A stretch of 64,000 nucleotides of DNA. Source: Certhia americana. Taxonomy: Eukaryota > Chordata > Aves > Passeriformes > Certhiidae. The translations under genes were made by a program, and so were the position numbers. Below, one piece after another: positions 1 to 12,500 of this stretch; position 1 is the stretch's first letter; the number at the start of each line of letters is the position of its first letter. The notes below the pieces were generated by a model that saw nothing but the letters and a program-made list of their open reading frames with translations, had not been told where the DNA came from and made no database searches. Location of the stretch: the NCBI GenBank assembly GCA_018697195.1, contig CM031878.1, forward strand, positions 9,569,351-9,633,350, given 5' to 3'.

Positions 1-3000
1 CAGTAAAAGTAGAGAAGGAAGAGAATAATCGTGGGAAACTGACAAAAGGAGAAGCAAAATGTAAGCCAAGGCTTACACGGCTTCCAGTGTGTTTCTTTGC
101 AAAACGTATTTGTTTTTCCCTTTAACTATTTCTTTCTAGGCTTTCCTTTACCACTCTCTTCCGCTTTAGCAGGAAGGATGAAGAACTCTTCTGCAGCCTT
201 TTCTTTGTGATATGTATCTGTCCATTGGCTGAAAGCATCATTTTCTTGTGCACAGATAGTAGGAGCTGTACCTCTATTTCCCTGCCATAGTCCTACAACA
301 AACTGATTTTTCTGCTGCAACCCCTAAGGTTTTTTATTCATTTGCTGGTTGTGCATATTCTCCTTTTACCTGCATCATCTACAGCAGCACAAGGTCTTCC
401 TTCTGGAGCTGAACCACTGGGACTTCATTCTGTTCACCTTCAAATCTGACTATTGCTTTTGCGTGGTGACATGGCTTTCAACATTTTTATTGATTATTCC
501 CTGTCTGTCTTGTATTCTTTCTTTGAACCACAGAAAATTAACACTTGATGCACAAATACACACAAAATCAACAGATTACTGCCTTTAATCTAAGTCCAGG
601 CCTCTCAGTTGACTGGATATAAAATGAAAAATTGGGACCATTTGAAATTAATTTAAGAAATCTGTCTTGCAAATTTGTAGTATTTCACTATTCACTGTGA
701 TGGTTGAAAAATATCTGTAATTCTTAGTTTGATTTCCATATTTCTTGCCTTTTTTAAAATACTTTTAATCAAAAATGGAGTCTTTAGTTAGTTCTCCTAA
801 ATTTTTTGCTAATTCTTTCTTTTTGAAAAGGATTTTTAAACACTCTCAAAAAATTCCTTCCTCTTTCGCTTGTTTGACTTAGGAAACACTGAAGCTGCAG
901 CAGTCTGATCTGCAGTTTGCTAGACTGACACCTCTAGAGATACCACTGTGATTTCCATATGCAAAAATCAAATAGGTTTCACAATAAAACAAACACTCTA
1001 CAGTTTCAGATCATCTTCATAAGTCAAGAAAATATGCATTCTCCAACTGTCTCCTCAAAAAAAAAAAAAAAAGAAGGAAGAAAAAAAGAAAGTAGGAAAG
1101 GCAAAGGAAGGCAAGGAGAAAGGAAAGGAGAAAGTCAGCGAGTTTTCAGGCTCCCAGGATTCTTTTTTACCACTGTATTTGCCACTCCATAAACCATTTA
1201 TCCCACCATCATCACAAGAAGAATGACAGTTCTGGATGAGTCTGAAGGTTTGCTAGCCTGTCTCCAACAGCAGCATTAAGCAAATGGCCTAGGAATTGCA
1301 TAAAAGAACAAGTGTACAGTATATATATAAACCCTGTACGATTCTCAGACCTTCCCATGTTTTCACCTCAGGATTTTCCTGAGCTGGATGTAGTTTCCAC
1401 ATATGTGGTTATGCTTTTCTAGTCCTTACACCTTGAATTTGCAGTCATTCCTTGAGCCCAGGTGAGTTCTTACCTACCATACTGTGCTTTGGTCAGGTGC
1501 TCTGTGTTGTAAAGAGTCACTTTATCTCTTCTGAGCCATAAATTTTGTCATTTTATAGATCACTTGTATATTGCCCCCAGGCATCTCTTTGCAACACAAA
1601 AGAATGCTGGACTACTAAGAAATTCTCATACTTTTTGACAAGAGATGCATATTTTTTAGTACTGAGTAGCCTACATGTCTGGGAATGGTGTTTGTCCATG
1701 TAAATGCTCTGCAGCTACTTGTGGAAATTCATCACTTTTGCTCTCTGACTCCAGAATGTTTATATTCAATTTTCTTCACCCAGTGTACATACTTAGAATT
1801 GGTCTATAAGTATCTGTGTTTCCTTGTAAAGCCTTACTGAATGATAAATACACCTACAGTTTTCTAGCAGGCAAATAAAAAGACCCCTGTTCTGTGGTTT
1901 TGGTGTATATTAACTTTATTTACAATTAAGAATTTAATGCTTGAAAATAAACAATCTCACCAACAATTTCCAGGATAACAGAGTACAGTGGATCTCATGA
2001 GCCACATTAACTCACAATCAGCAGTTTCTCATATGCACAGGCAGATTGATTTGACTCTCTGAAGAAAGCAAACGCTCTCAAAATTACATCATTGCAGTCT
2101 CACAGAACACTCTGGCTAAGTACAAAATTTCTGCTGTGTTCAAATGGTCTTCTCATTGAAGGAGAGCTACACCCAAATGTAGAAGGGCTGAATTAGACAA
2201 TTCTTCACTGCAGGCAGCAAACTGGACTCCACACTAGTCTTGCAGCTGTGCTTGCCAACACCTCCCCAGGAAAACAGGTTTTTAGCATCAGTAAGTACTG
2301 AGTTGCAAAATATTTCTTACCATATTTTATTTTAGGAAGTTAAGTAATTGCATGTAGTAGTCTAATTAACCCAGATTCTTGGCAAGCAGAGAATCTGTTC
2401 CATTTATACAATACACCCTAGATGACACATTTTTATCTAGCTATAGAAACAAATGAAACTTTGGAATCATTCCAAGTATTATCTGATTCACCCAGTTGTA
2501 TTAATCAGGATTTATTTCTACACTTATCTCACAAAGGCTGTCTCTCATCGACTTTTGAAAACTACTCAGATGATGGCTAGCATCCATCAGGCTGCATGGC
2601 ACTTGCAGATAAATCTTTGTTAGGACATGAGACACACCTCAAAGAGAATGTCACCTGCCTCTTTATAAAAATAATGAAAATCTTAAAAAGGGTCATTACT
2701 GTCTTTTTCAACACAGCCCTGACATCAAGAGAGCTGTGTAGGTTGGGGTGCAGCTACAGGTACCCACCATGCTGCTGTTACATTGGACATTTTCATACCT
2801 GCCACTGCTCACAGAGGATTTTTGCATGGGCTGTGACACTTATAACTGCAAACCATCCAGACAGCCCCGAGATTCAGCCTTAGCTTTGAAAACTGTGGAC
2901 CATGAAATACAATATCCTAACATCTCTGCTACTCAAGACAGAAGCCTGCTGCAAAAGCAGGTGGATTTGCAGCAATATCTAGCCTAAGGAGCTGGATTTA

Positions 3001-6000
3001 TCACCCTATACTGAGAGAAAAATTTTGAAAAAATCCCCAATATGCCAAGAAAACCTGAATATTTGCAGCCTTTCTGTCATAGCGTTGCAAATCCCAGCTA
3101 TCTGTGAAGAAGGTTCCAGGAGCTTCCAAAGGCATGCAAAGCCCAGAACGAGCCACAGGTAAGCAGGTGCCACGCTAATTCTGGTTCACTGTGGTTGTGA
3201 TGGATAAATGGTTCCACCCCTGCTTTCAGGGGCACAGCTCAGTTAGTCACACCCTCCATCTGAGTCAGACCCTCCACAGACTGCAACAGGTTCCCCAATT
3301 CTTCCCAGGCTACAGGTGGCTTTAACCCTTCCTTTAGCAAGAATGTGCCAATTTGTTTTTGGTCTTTAATTGCAAAGATTCCATAGGAGACACTGAAAGA
3401 GTTAAACCCTGACTCTGAAGCAAAAGAAGATGTAGAGGTGGCACTCTGTATGTCTAACTTATGCTTGAGCATTGAGAACCATCACTGTGTTGGCAAGTGC
3501 AGAAGACATAAATGAATAACCACATCTGTCCAAATCCCATTCACTTTTGGTCTGTAGGGTTTTCTTCCTTCAGTATCACAGCGCAAACCAATTAACTTTT
3601 ATGAGGTCTAATCATGCAGCTTCTGCATGATTTTCCAATTACAGATTACAGATTTTACAATTATCAGATTATAGCAGGATTTCCTTGAAAATCCTGCCAA
3701 TTACTCCTATGCTTGTATGATTACCTGAATGCAGATTAGAACTTTACTTTAATACAAATGAAAGATCACTACGACAGAGAATGTCCAGGATGAATAACAC
3801 AATTAAAAATTAGAATAAAATATCAAATTAAAAGTCATAACTGTGGCCATTAAGTGATAAACACTAATTAGAATGTATCTTGGTTGTTAAAAAATTTTAC
3901 CTCATTAACTTTTGAATTCCAGTCTCTAAATAAATACATTAGAAAAATTGCTTTCCTGTTATGCAGGTAAAAGTTTCCAATTGAGAACACCGTTTTTTAT
4001 TAAATTATACTATAAAATATATATTTCTTGTGTATCTCTACCAACTTGTCCTTTTTATCACTGTAGGGCCACTATAGTTCCCTACATACACATGAATTCA
4101 TGTATACATGGGCTTAATCAAATCACTTTTAGTAATATAAGCTTACAAGCATATAGTTACTTTCTTTGGGCCCTTTTTTCCTGTTAAGAATGCACTTTTA
4201 CACAAACAGAAATGGGATTTGCAGCACATTGAAAACAGCCACTCTAAAATCGATATAGTCTATTTGCCTTGAAAGAAAAGGAGAACTCAATACATAATTT
4301 AATGAATTAGATGACTCACAAATTCAAAAACTATCAGTTCCCCATATTGCCACAGCTGTAATGTCAACATTAGCTGTTAATGAACAAATATCCTTGGGTC
4401 ATCATTATCTTGCTCAGTTTTCACTTCTCCATGAGCCAGCTTTAGTCTCAGTGATGAAAATGGTGCATGAGTCACTCTGCACTTTCCAGGGCTAGTTGCA
4501 TTCATAAAACTGCCAATTTAAGTGTGGGATCCAGGTAGCCTGAACCAATATCTGAGGTCTGTCCTCACTGATCCAGGGAAACATCCAAGGAGGCTTTCAA
4601 ATGTAGCTCCTGCACTATAGCATTGTGGCAGCAAAAGTCCAACAAGAGATAACCCTTGTCCATTATCTTATCTGGTAGATTCTGGTGCTCCTCCAGCTCC
4701 CCAAAAGAGAGATTCTGCCATGCACCCACCCAGGAAGCCCAGAAAAAGGAACAGATCAAGAAGGAAAGTGTGCTGAGAAGTTCTGGATGGAGACCCCAGA
4801 AACCAGAGAAAGAGACAGTGGAGTCCTACAGAGCAAATTCTATTCCCGCAACAAAATCAGATGGCTTGAGAACATGGAAATTATGTTCTCTGAGAATAAG
4901 GTAAATAATGGAAAAAATCCTCCTCGCCTCTTCCCACCGCCTCCCCTCACCCCAATTATAGCCAGTTTAATGATTTCACAATACTTTGTGGTATTGCAAT
5001 ATTTTCTTGGTAATGCTTTTGAAAAGAATTCAAGTATATCACTCATCATGACTATGTACTGTTTTAGCAGAAAATCAGCACAGTTTCTCACTGAACTTCA
5101 ACTTCCCCATACAGAAAAGCCATGCGACCCAGAATTTGTACACTGGGTGGAATTGGTTATTAAAGAATTTAATAAAAAGTTAAAGTTTAAAAGTTAAGAC
5201 TTTTAAAGATTTGAACAGCAGTAGAAAAGTGCAAATATTTCTCTCAAAACTGTAGACTGGAAAGAATTAAGTAGAGGTAGTAAATGGAAGCACACACTAC
5301 TCCTCATTCCTTTTTTTCTCATTAATTCTGTCATGGGCTAAGGTAGCTGCAGGATTGCCATGTAATAAAGGACCTTCCAACCTGACACCCAAGTAGGAAG
5401 CAGGCAGAGATGGAAGAGATGGGCTGCTCCTGAATCAGTTCCACTGTGTGAATTGGAAATCTAGTTGGATAACACACTTCCCTCTCTTACCCTTTATTAT
5501 ACTTCTGGACATTTTGCTGTATACGGAATAGGAATCCTATCAACTTCTGATCCAAGGTCCCCATTTCAGATACAAAATCCTGTTTTCGGAGGCTGGTGAT
5601 TGGGTTCCAGGATATTTTTGCTACGCTGAACTTAGATGTGCTTTTTTTCACCTCATGCAAGAAGGCAACAAATAAACTGAAATATTTCAATACTCTTTGA
5701 AACATGTTTTTGTGTTGTGTTGCTTCTATATTAATTCTGTATTAATGCTACTGTGTCAAGCAAAATGTGCATTATTTACAGATGCTCTATAAATAATTAT
5801 TTACATACACACTGTAAAGATTACTTGCAGATATACTGAGATCCTTTAGCACAAACTGCAGGTGTACATCACCCCTCAGCAGGAAGAGTGACGCTGTCAT
5901 CACGGTCCTCCTGTAGTGCCACCTTCTGAGGAGCTAAGCTGACTAGCGATAATTCTGGTAGAAATTTGGGGTGTACCTATTAGGAATTAGACTGGGACCA

Positions 6001-6343
6001 GTCACAGTGTTTTCCATACACACCACACAGCTGACAGCAGCAATGACAGGCAGCTTTCAAGAGGGATCTTTTGCCAGTGTGAGTCTGTGCTGGCCCAGCA
6101 CATCTGCAGTGTACCTCCAGTGAGCACCAAGAGCAGGTGTCTGATCCTGAACATGGTTCCCAGGCTGAGAGCTGCCCTAGACCAGACATCTATCAGCTGT
6201 TTTCACAGCAGCTCAATCCAAGTTTACGCAGCTGTGCTCTATCAAAGCTGACCTTGAATGAATCTTCCTAGGGTGAAAAAAATCACTATTTTTCTATAAA
6301 GGCTACATTCATTTTCCCAGACAACAGGAAAAGGGTTCTTGAA
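1..6343. other. Intergenic DNA upstream of DAB2, no gene seen
   Basis: No open frame here has the length, splice context or residue pattern of a real exon, and I see no clear CR1 or LTR ends. The only compositional feature is a purine tract near 1.06–1.14 kb. In human the region upstream of DAB2 is a long gene-poor interval toward PTGER4, which agrees with the emptiness seen here. Old, decayed repeats could be missed by eye. Confidence 0.6.
1056..1137. repeat. Poly-A / polypurine low-complexity tract
   Basis: A run of A followed by GAAGG/AAAGG-type purines gives about 80 bases almost without pyrimidines on the + strand. It is simple sequence, and the short open frame through it is lysine/glutamate/arginine-rich only because of composition. 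Confidence 0.8.
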
Positions 6344-6530
6344 CAACAGAAAAAAAAAAAAAAGAAAAAAAAAAAAAAAAAAAAAAAAAAANNNNNNNNN
6401 NNNNNNNNNNNNNNNNNNNNNNNNNNNNNNNNNNNNNNNNNNNNNNNNNNNNNNNNNNNNNNNNNNNNNNNNNNNNNNNNNNNNNNNNNNNAAAAAAGAA
6501 AAAAAAAAGAAAAAAACTAAAAAGAAAAAA
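6344..6530. repeat. Poly-A tract containing a 100-N assembly gap
   Basis: A-rich sequence with occasional G flanks exactly 100 N at 6392–6491. A round 100-N block is the usual placeholder for a gap of unknown size, so the true length of this homopolymer-like tract is not known. Frames crossing it are artefacts. Confidence 0.95.
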
Positions 6531-9500
6531 AAAAGGAAAAACATGGCGACATAAAAAAAAATGTTTCAAACCCTCTCTTTCTCCTTGTGCTCTTTGTTAA
6601 GAATAATACAGAAATACAGATAGCCTGTGACACATGAGCAGCATGGAAACTGACATGGAAGATGTTTTCTAAGTTCCAAACAGGCACTCTGAACAGCATA
6701 CCCCCCTCGGGATTTAAGTAGCAAGTAGCTGGATAACTTCTAAGAGCTAGTGTTGTCTTCTATTCAGATTGTTTGAATGTAAACTTAATCATGAAACTTC
6801 AGGGCATAGAGAGGGTGAGATGAAGACAGAGTATTAAGGCACACAGTTGCCACCTCTCTTGGAGCAGTACAAGGTGAGGTATGCATGGGCACTGGGGGAA
6901 GATGCAGCACAGAATTAACAGGACCAAAATGGGGGCTGATAAGATCAGCTTAATGCCTTCAGTGGCCCTTCTAACAACCACTGGGAATATTAGTGTGCAC
7001 TACCACTCGTCAGCCCATGTAGTTAAAAGATGGTCCTTATGGCAGTTTTATCAATAGACTCTAAGCTACCTTGCTATAAGTTTTCAAGTTCTGCTTATCA
7101 AGTTTCCCCAAATTATGGATAAATTCCATCCTTGAAGAAGATGGACATGCTTAAAAACATTTGTCCTGTCACTAAAACAAGGTGTGTTCTGCGTACTGTT
7201 GCAGCAAACTCTTCGTGCCCTCCATCATTTCCTGTGCTCTGATTCACAAACCTGTTGGCTTTGTGAGATCTTGAGAACAGGGACTTTTGGTATTGGTACT
7301 TGGCTCAGATGGTCTGATGCAAGATGATAGCTCAGTGTAAATCAGTGGAATTCAAGTTCTTATTTACAATTTTTAAAATTTATTTAAATGTGGAATTTGA
7401 ACTTTTAAATATTATGGGGTTTTCCTCTTTGAAAAGAAATTAGGAAAAAACAAAAAGTTTTTTAAAGTCTGAATTTGCACATTTTCAGGACAGTAACCAA
7501 ACCTGAACAGTTTGAACCTTCCAGATCTGGGGAGTCTCAAAGCTGAAGTGGAACAGCCCTCCATTAAGTCTTGTGAAAAGGCAGTGCAACACAAGAAAAA
7601 TTAATAGCTGCTGTATTTACAAGGGTCCACACGTAGCAACCTCAGTAGGGGAACACATTTCACCCTTGAGTTCAACTCTGTTGTGAAAGAAAGCAGTTTC
7701 CAGAAACCCAGTGCTGGAGAGGACCATAAGCTCATACAGTCACACAAAACAATGAAAAGGAGTTATTTAGTCCAGTAGGGTCCCCACAAACCACAGAATA
7801 CTTCCCAACACCCTGTAACAACCCTACAACCTATGGTGCAAAACACCAAAAGCCACAAAGACTCCAGTGTGGCACAGGAAGATGGGAGGAAAGCTGCAGC
7901 TCACCACCACCACCACCTTTGGCCTTGACAAAATCAAAGCCCCAGGGAGAGGAATATTTTTTTTTTATTTTTCTTTGGTAGTGCCTTTTTGATCTGACAA
8001 CTGTTAGTAAAAAAAATTCCAATTGTACTGTAAAATGAGTCCAAATAGTGTACTTAATTCTGGAGCAAAAAACTACATAGTCACGATTCCCTAAAACCAT
8101 TTCCCTTCTCACTCAGTTTTGTTAACTGCTGCTCTGTTTCTTCCCAGAGAGGCTGTGTACTAGTGAACATTAAATACCCAACAGTTTATACTGAAGTGTC
8201 CTTCCCTGCAAGCAGAAACTGAAAACAGCACTCCTCAGCCTTCTTTACCAGCTGCATTTGTAAAAAAACAATCAGAAAAATGTATTCAAGACACAAACCT
8301 GTGATTTTCCTTTTTCTATTTTAAAGCTCTCAGATTTGGAGTGAAGCCCAAATTCGGATTTTGCCCTCTCAAAATATCCTGTGAGCATCTAGCTGGGTTG
8401 GTGGTTGGTTTGTTTCTGTGCCTTCTACATGGCAAGTTATATTCATGGTCACATGTAACCAAACACATAGTTTTACTTCATTTTCAAAAGAAAGGCCACA
8501 ACAACAGCAACAAAATTTTCATTCCAGAGAAATTTAGAGCCAGCTTGGACTTGGCAGGTAAATGTTGCTTTAAACATGGCTTGACAGACCTCCCAAAATA
8601 TAATGAATATGGCATCAGAATATGCTGAAATGGGAATTTTGGTTTGTTGCAAAATTAGAGTGTATTATTTTCCCTTCATTGCAGTTTTGCTGTCTAGTAT
8701 ATAGACTATTTTCTTCAAAAACTCAGAACCCTGCTGTTCTCAGTAGGAGTTGGATATTATGGCAGTGCTGTTGGAAGCATTACTTAGAATGACTGAAATG
8801 TTTTTGCAGGGTGTCAACTTCCAAGTCATCATTAATGTTTACAGTCTCAATAGTAGTTTGCATTGCTATAGTAACTCTTAAAGGAACATTCCTAAAAGAA
8901 AACTTAAAGAAAAGGAAGCCACATTTTTACAAAGCACTCATAACATAGGTATTGTTCCTGGGATATTTCCGTAATTTATATTTTTATATTTTAAACAAAT
9001 GAGACCTAAAGAAAAAGAGATCCTGTGATATTAGTAAATCATTTTAATATACTGTCAAGTGATGGGATACAACAGAACTTGGATAGATGCCATCTCTTAA
9101 AAAATATAACCTCTGTCTGCTCTGATTGAAATAAGTATGGGAAACAGGTTAAGAAAAGTGAAGCTTCTTGTCAGCCGCTTTTTTGTGTGCAGAATTCAGT
9201 GGTTATTATTACAAAAAAACTAAGTCTACCATGATTTTTACTTTACCTTGTAGGCAAAGTTACAGAAAACAAAGCTGTATTTTGTGTAATTAGTGCCATA
9301 CACTGTAGAGAGATCATTGATATAGTAGTTTATGCCCTATAGTATCAATTCCTCAGCATGAACTAGAGTATATGCAGCAGTCATTTTCCCAAGAAGAAGC
9401 AAATTGTGTTTAACTCCATGCATTTTTATAGTTGGATTTATGTAAATTAATTTGTTCTCTGTTTCTCTAATATTTCACACTATCAAAGTCCAAATTTCTT

Positions 9501-12500
9501 TCATAGAGTAGTGGCCTAGTAATCTGCACTTATTAGGAAAATCGTGAATCCATTTTGCAAACTGTCTATCTTCTAGTACTGACAGCGGGTTATTATCTTC
9601 CAGACTGCTTGGAGTGCTACAGCTGGGAAGAGGCAATAGGATTTGAATATTCTCAGGTTTTACTGGTCATAATCATCTTACATTGAAAATTGTTTCTTTT
9701 CAATGTTTCTTGAAAATTCTTCATCTTACATTGAAAAATGTTTCTCAACATATTTTTATATCAGTTATGACAAAAGTAAGCACGAAATCTAATTTGACTT
9801 GCAAAAATATCAAACTCTGAAAAACAGCAAGAGAAAGCTTTTCAGAAGAAAAGTTTTGCAAACAGGAAGTTTACAGGAATGAGCAAAGTCCAAGAAGTAA
9901 GAGTCATATCCTAATGCTGATCTTATAAGTACCCTACAAACTTCATTTAGTTTGAAATTACTACATGGCTTTGCCCTAGCTTTCCTGCTAGTCTGTAAGT
10001 AATAGGAGTTCCCATAATGATCCTCTGTGTCCCTTTCTGTTAACTAAAACTAAAAATATTAACCCCGGGTGAAATACAAACAATTTTAGATGGCAGTAAG
10101 GATTAATCAACCTGAACAAAATATTATTAGCCAAACTTTGCAAATTTAGGACAAATGAAATGACCCATAGAATGGAAGGAATGGGTCAGTTTAGATGGTC
10201 CCCAAACATGTGTGTCCCTCTCATTGAATTGGAGATGTGTAATCTCACACTGGTAAAAAGCTCACATTTGGTGAGCTGATGCCAGAGACTGACAAACTAA
10301 AAAAAGAGCAAAAAAGGAAGAGGCAGCAGTTTCACTGTACTCCTCATGATGTGCTATTTACAAGGTAGAAAAGGAAGATCCAAAAATAGGAGTTGACAAT
10401 TAGACAGTAAGGCCACTAAGAAGAAGCTACTCTAGAAAATTAGGATCAAGGACAACTGGACAATCCTAGCTGAAGATGTAGCTCCAGAAATTTAGAGAAA
10501 CAAGAACAAGGCAACAAGCAAAGATAACGTGTACTGCCTTTTGTGAAAAGTGTAGGGGTAGCTCTAAGGAATGCTAAGAAACAAAGTGAGAAGTGATTAA
10601 CAAATATACTGTTAATTTTATAGAAGTTATCACCTCTGTTACTTTGAGAATGTTAAATGGGATTAAAAGTATAGAAGAACAAAATTTAGCCAGGGCACTG
10701 TTAGCAAACAAGTAAAAGCCTTTGCTAAAGCAGGTTAATTTCAGTACTTTTATAGGAGATCTTGATTCTCTAATTCTATTTTGAATGTGAAGTTACTCTG
10801 TAGCATAAACACCTCTGAACTCCACTCTTTTTAACTTTAGTTAATAAAAGCAATTTATTTGCAAAGGGTTTTATGAATACATAAAAGAAATATTACGTTC
10901 TGTGTTGAGAGGTTCACAAAATATATATTCACTATGTTACATGTTTCTGACTTAGTGGAACAAGGTACATGGACCACAAGAAAGAAGACGAGTAGATAAA
11001 AGAAACATTTATATCATATCTGTCCAAATGTCTGCACTGCATATTTTCATCCAAAAATGTTTTTGTAAGTATTTATGCTACATTTTTGGTATTCTTACAG
11101 AAATATACCAAGGCTGGCTTCTCAGAGCAGTGATGCACTAACTGAATCAGAGTGAAATAACGTACATAGTAAACACCATTTGAGGAAGATTTCTGAAAGT
11201 ACATGAGGACAGAAAGGCTGTAACCAAAGTAGCTTCTGTATAAACAGCAGAAGAAAGAACCATGTGTGTTTCTTCTTTTGGATGACTGATCCCAGCAGTG
11301 TTGTTTCCTGGCCTTGACTATTTATGAGCTAAACACAAAAATAATGTCACAGTCTCATGTAGATTAAGCTGCCACCTTTCAGGCACTAGTTTGTACTTGT
11401 TTGGGCTCTTCAGTTATTTACTCATTTACTTGGACAAATTCAAAGACAAGGCTTAGTTCCTGGAATTTCAGATAAATTTATTTAATCTTAGATTTCCTTC
11501 TGATCAATCTATGAACAGAATAATAACTACAGTATCTGTAACTACAGAGATAATCTTCAAAAATGTGACAGAACCCATAGTGGCAAGGATGTCTACACCC
11601 AATCGGGTGTTACATCAAAGAAGACCCTGTGGATTTTAATACATTTTTCTAGATTTGCTTAGATATAAATTGCGTATAATGCCTAACTTATGCAACATTT
11701 CTTTACAAATCACAAGGGTTAAGGACAAGCTTTCACACTGACAACTACAGACAGGGAATCGTGCAGCACCTCAAAGACAGGCTTCAATTAACTGAAGGGA
11801 ATAAGACTATGTTTGTAAGAGTGGTTTGTAAAACTATCTAGATTATTAAAAAACAAGGCATTTTAACCAGAATTTGCAAACACAGCTGGGAAAGTCAACT
11901 GTCAAACTCCATTTAACAGGTTAGGAATAATGAGCCAGACCCCAGAAGAGGCTCACATGTTTGTATGCTAAATATTATGAAGCCCAAAAGTCAAGCACCA
12001 GCTGGGGACTCAAAAAACAGAGCCAGAATATGTAATACACAAAAACAGAAGGAGCTGCAGCCAGCCAATGGGAAACACTGCCAAGAAATTCACTGGTCTG
12101 AAATTCTCCCTCTTTTCTGGACATAACAGCTCTCCAGGGAAGAAGCACACCGTGGCCAAGATCCCTTCCTGAATGCAGAAATGTACGTGCACATGTATTG
12201 TCAACCAGTCCACAGATTCTGGCCATGTTTTGTCAAGAGAGAAAGAAATCACCTCCCACTATTTACAGAGTGGCTTCACAGTCAGAGAATATGGCTTAGA
12301 TATTGGCCTTTCTTGATCTTGATGACTGCCAAACAAAATAATGTGTTTATTTATCTAACCTGGGTCAGGGTAATTGTCTTGGGCACTCTTTCAAATGAGA
12401 TAATATTGCCTACCAATGTGTTTTCTGCTTGGACAAATTCATGGTCCTGAGGAAAAACATGGCTGCAGATGAGAGGATATAGAAAAAACTGCTGCACAAC

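Noticed and set aside
6242..6699. Phe- and Lys-rich frames across the N block
   Set aside because: Generated by poly-A/poly-T and the gap itself.
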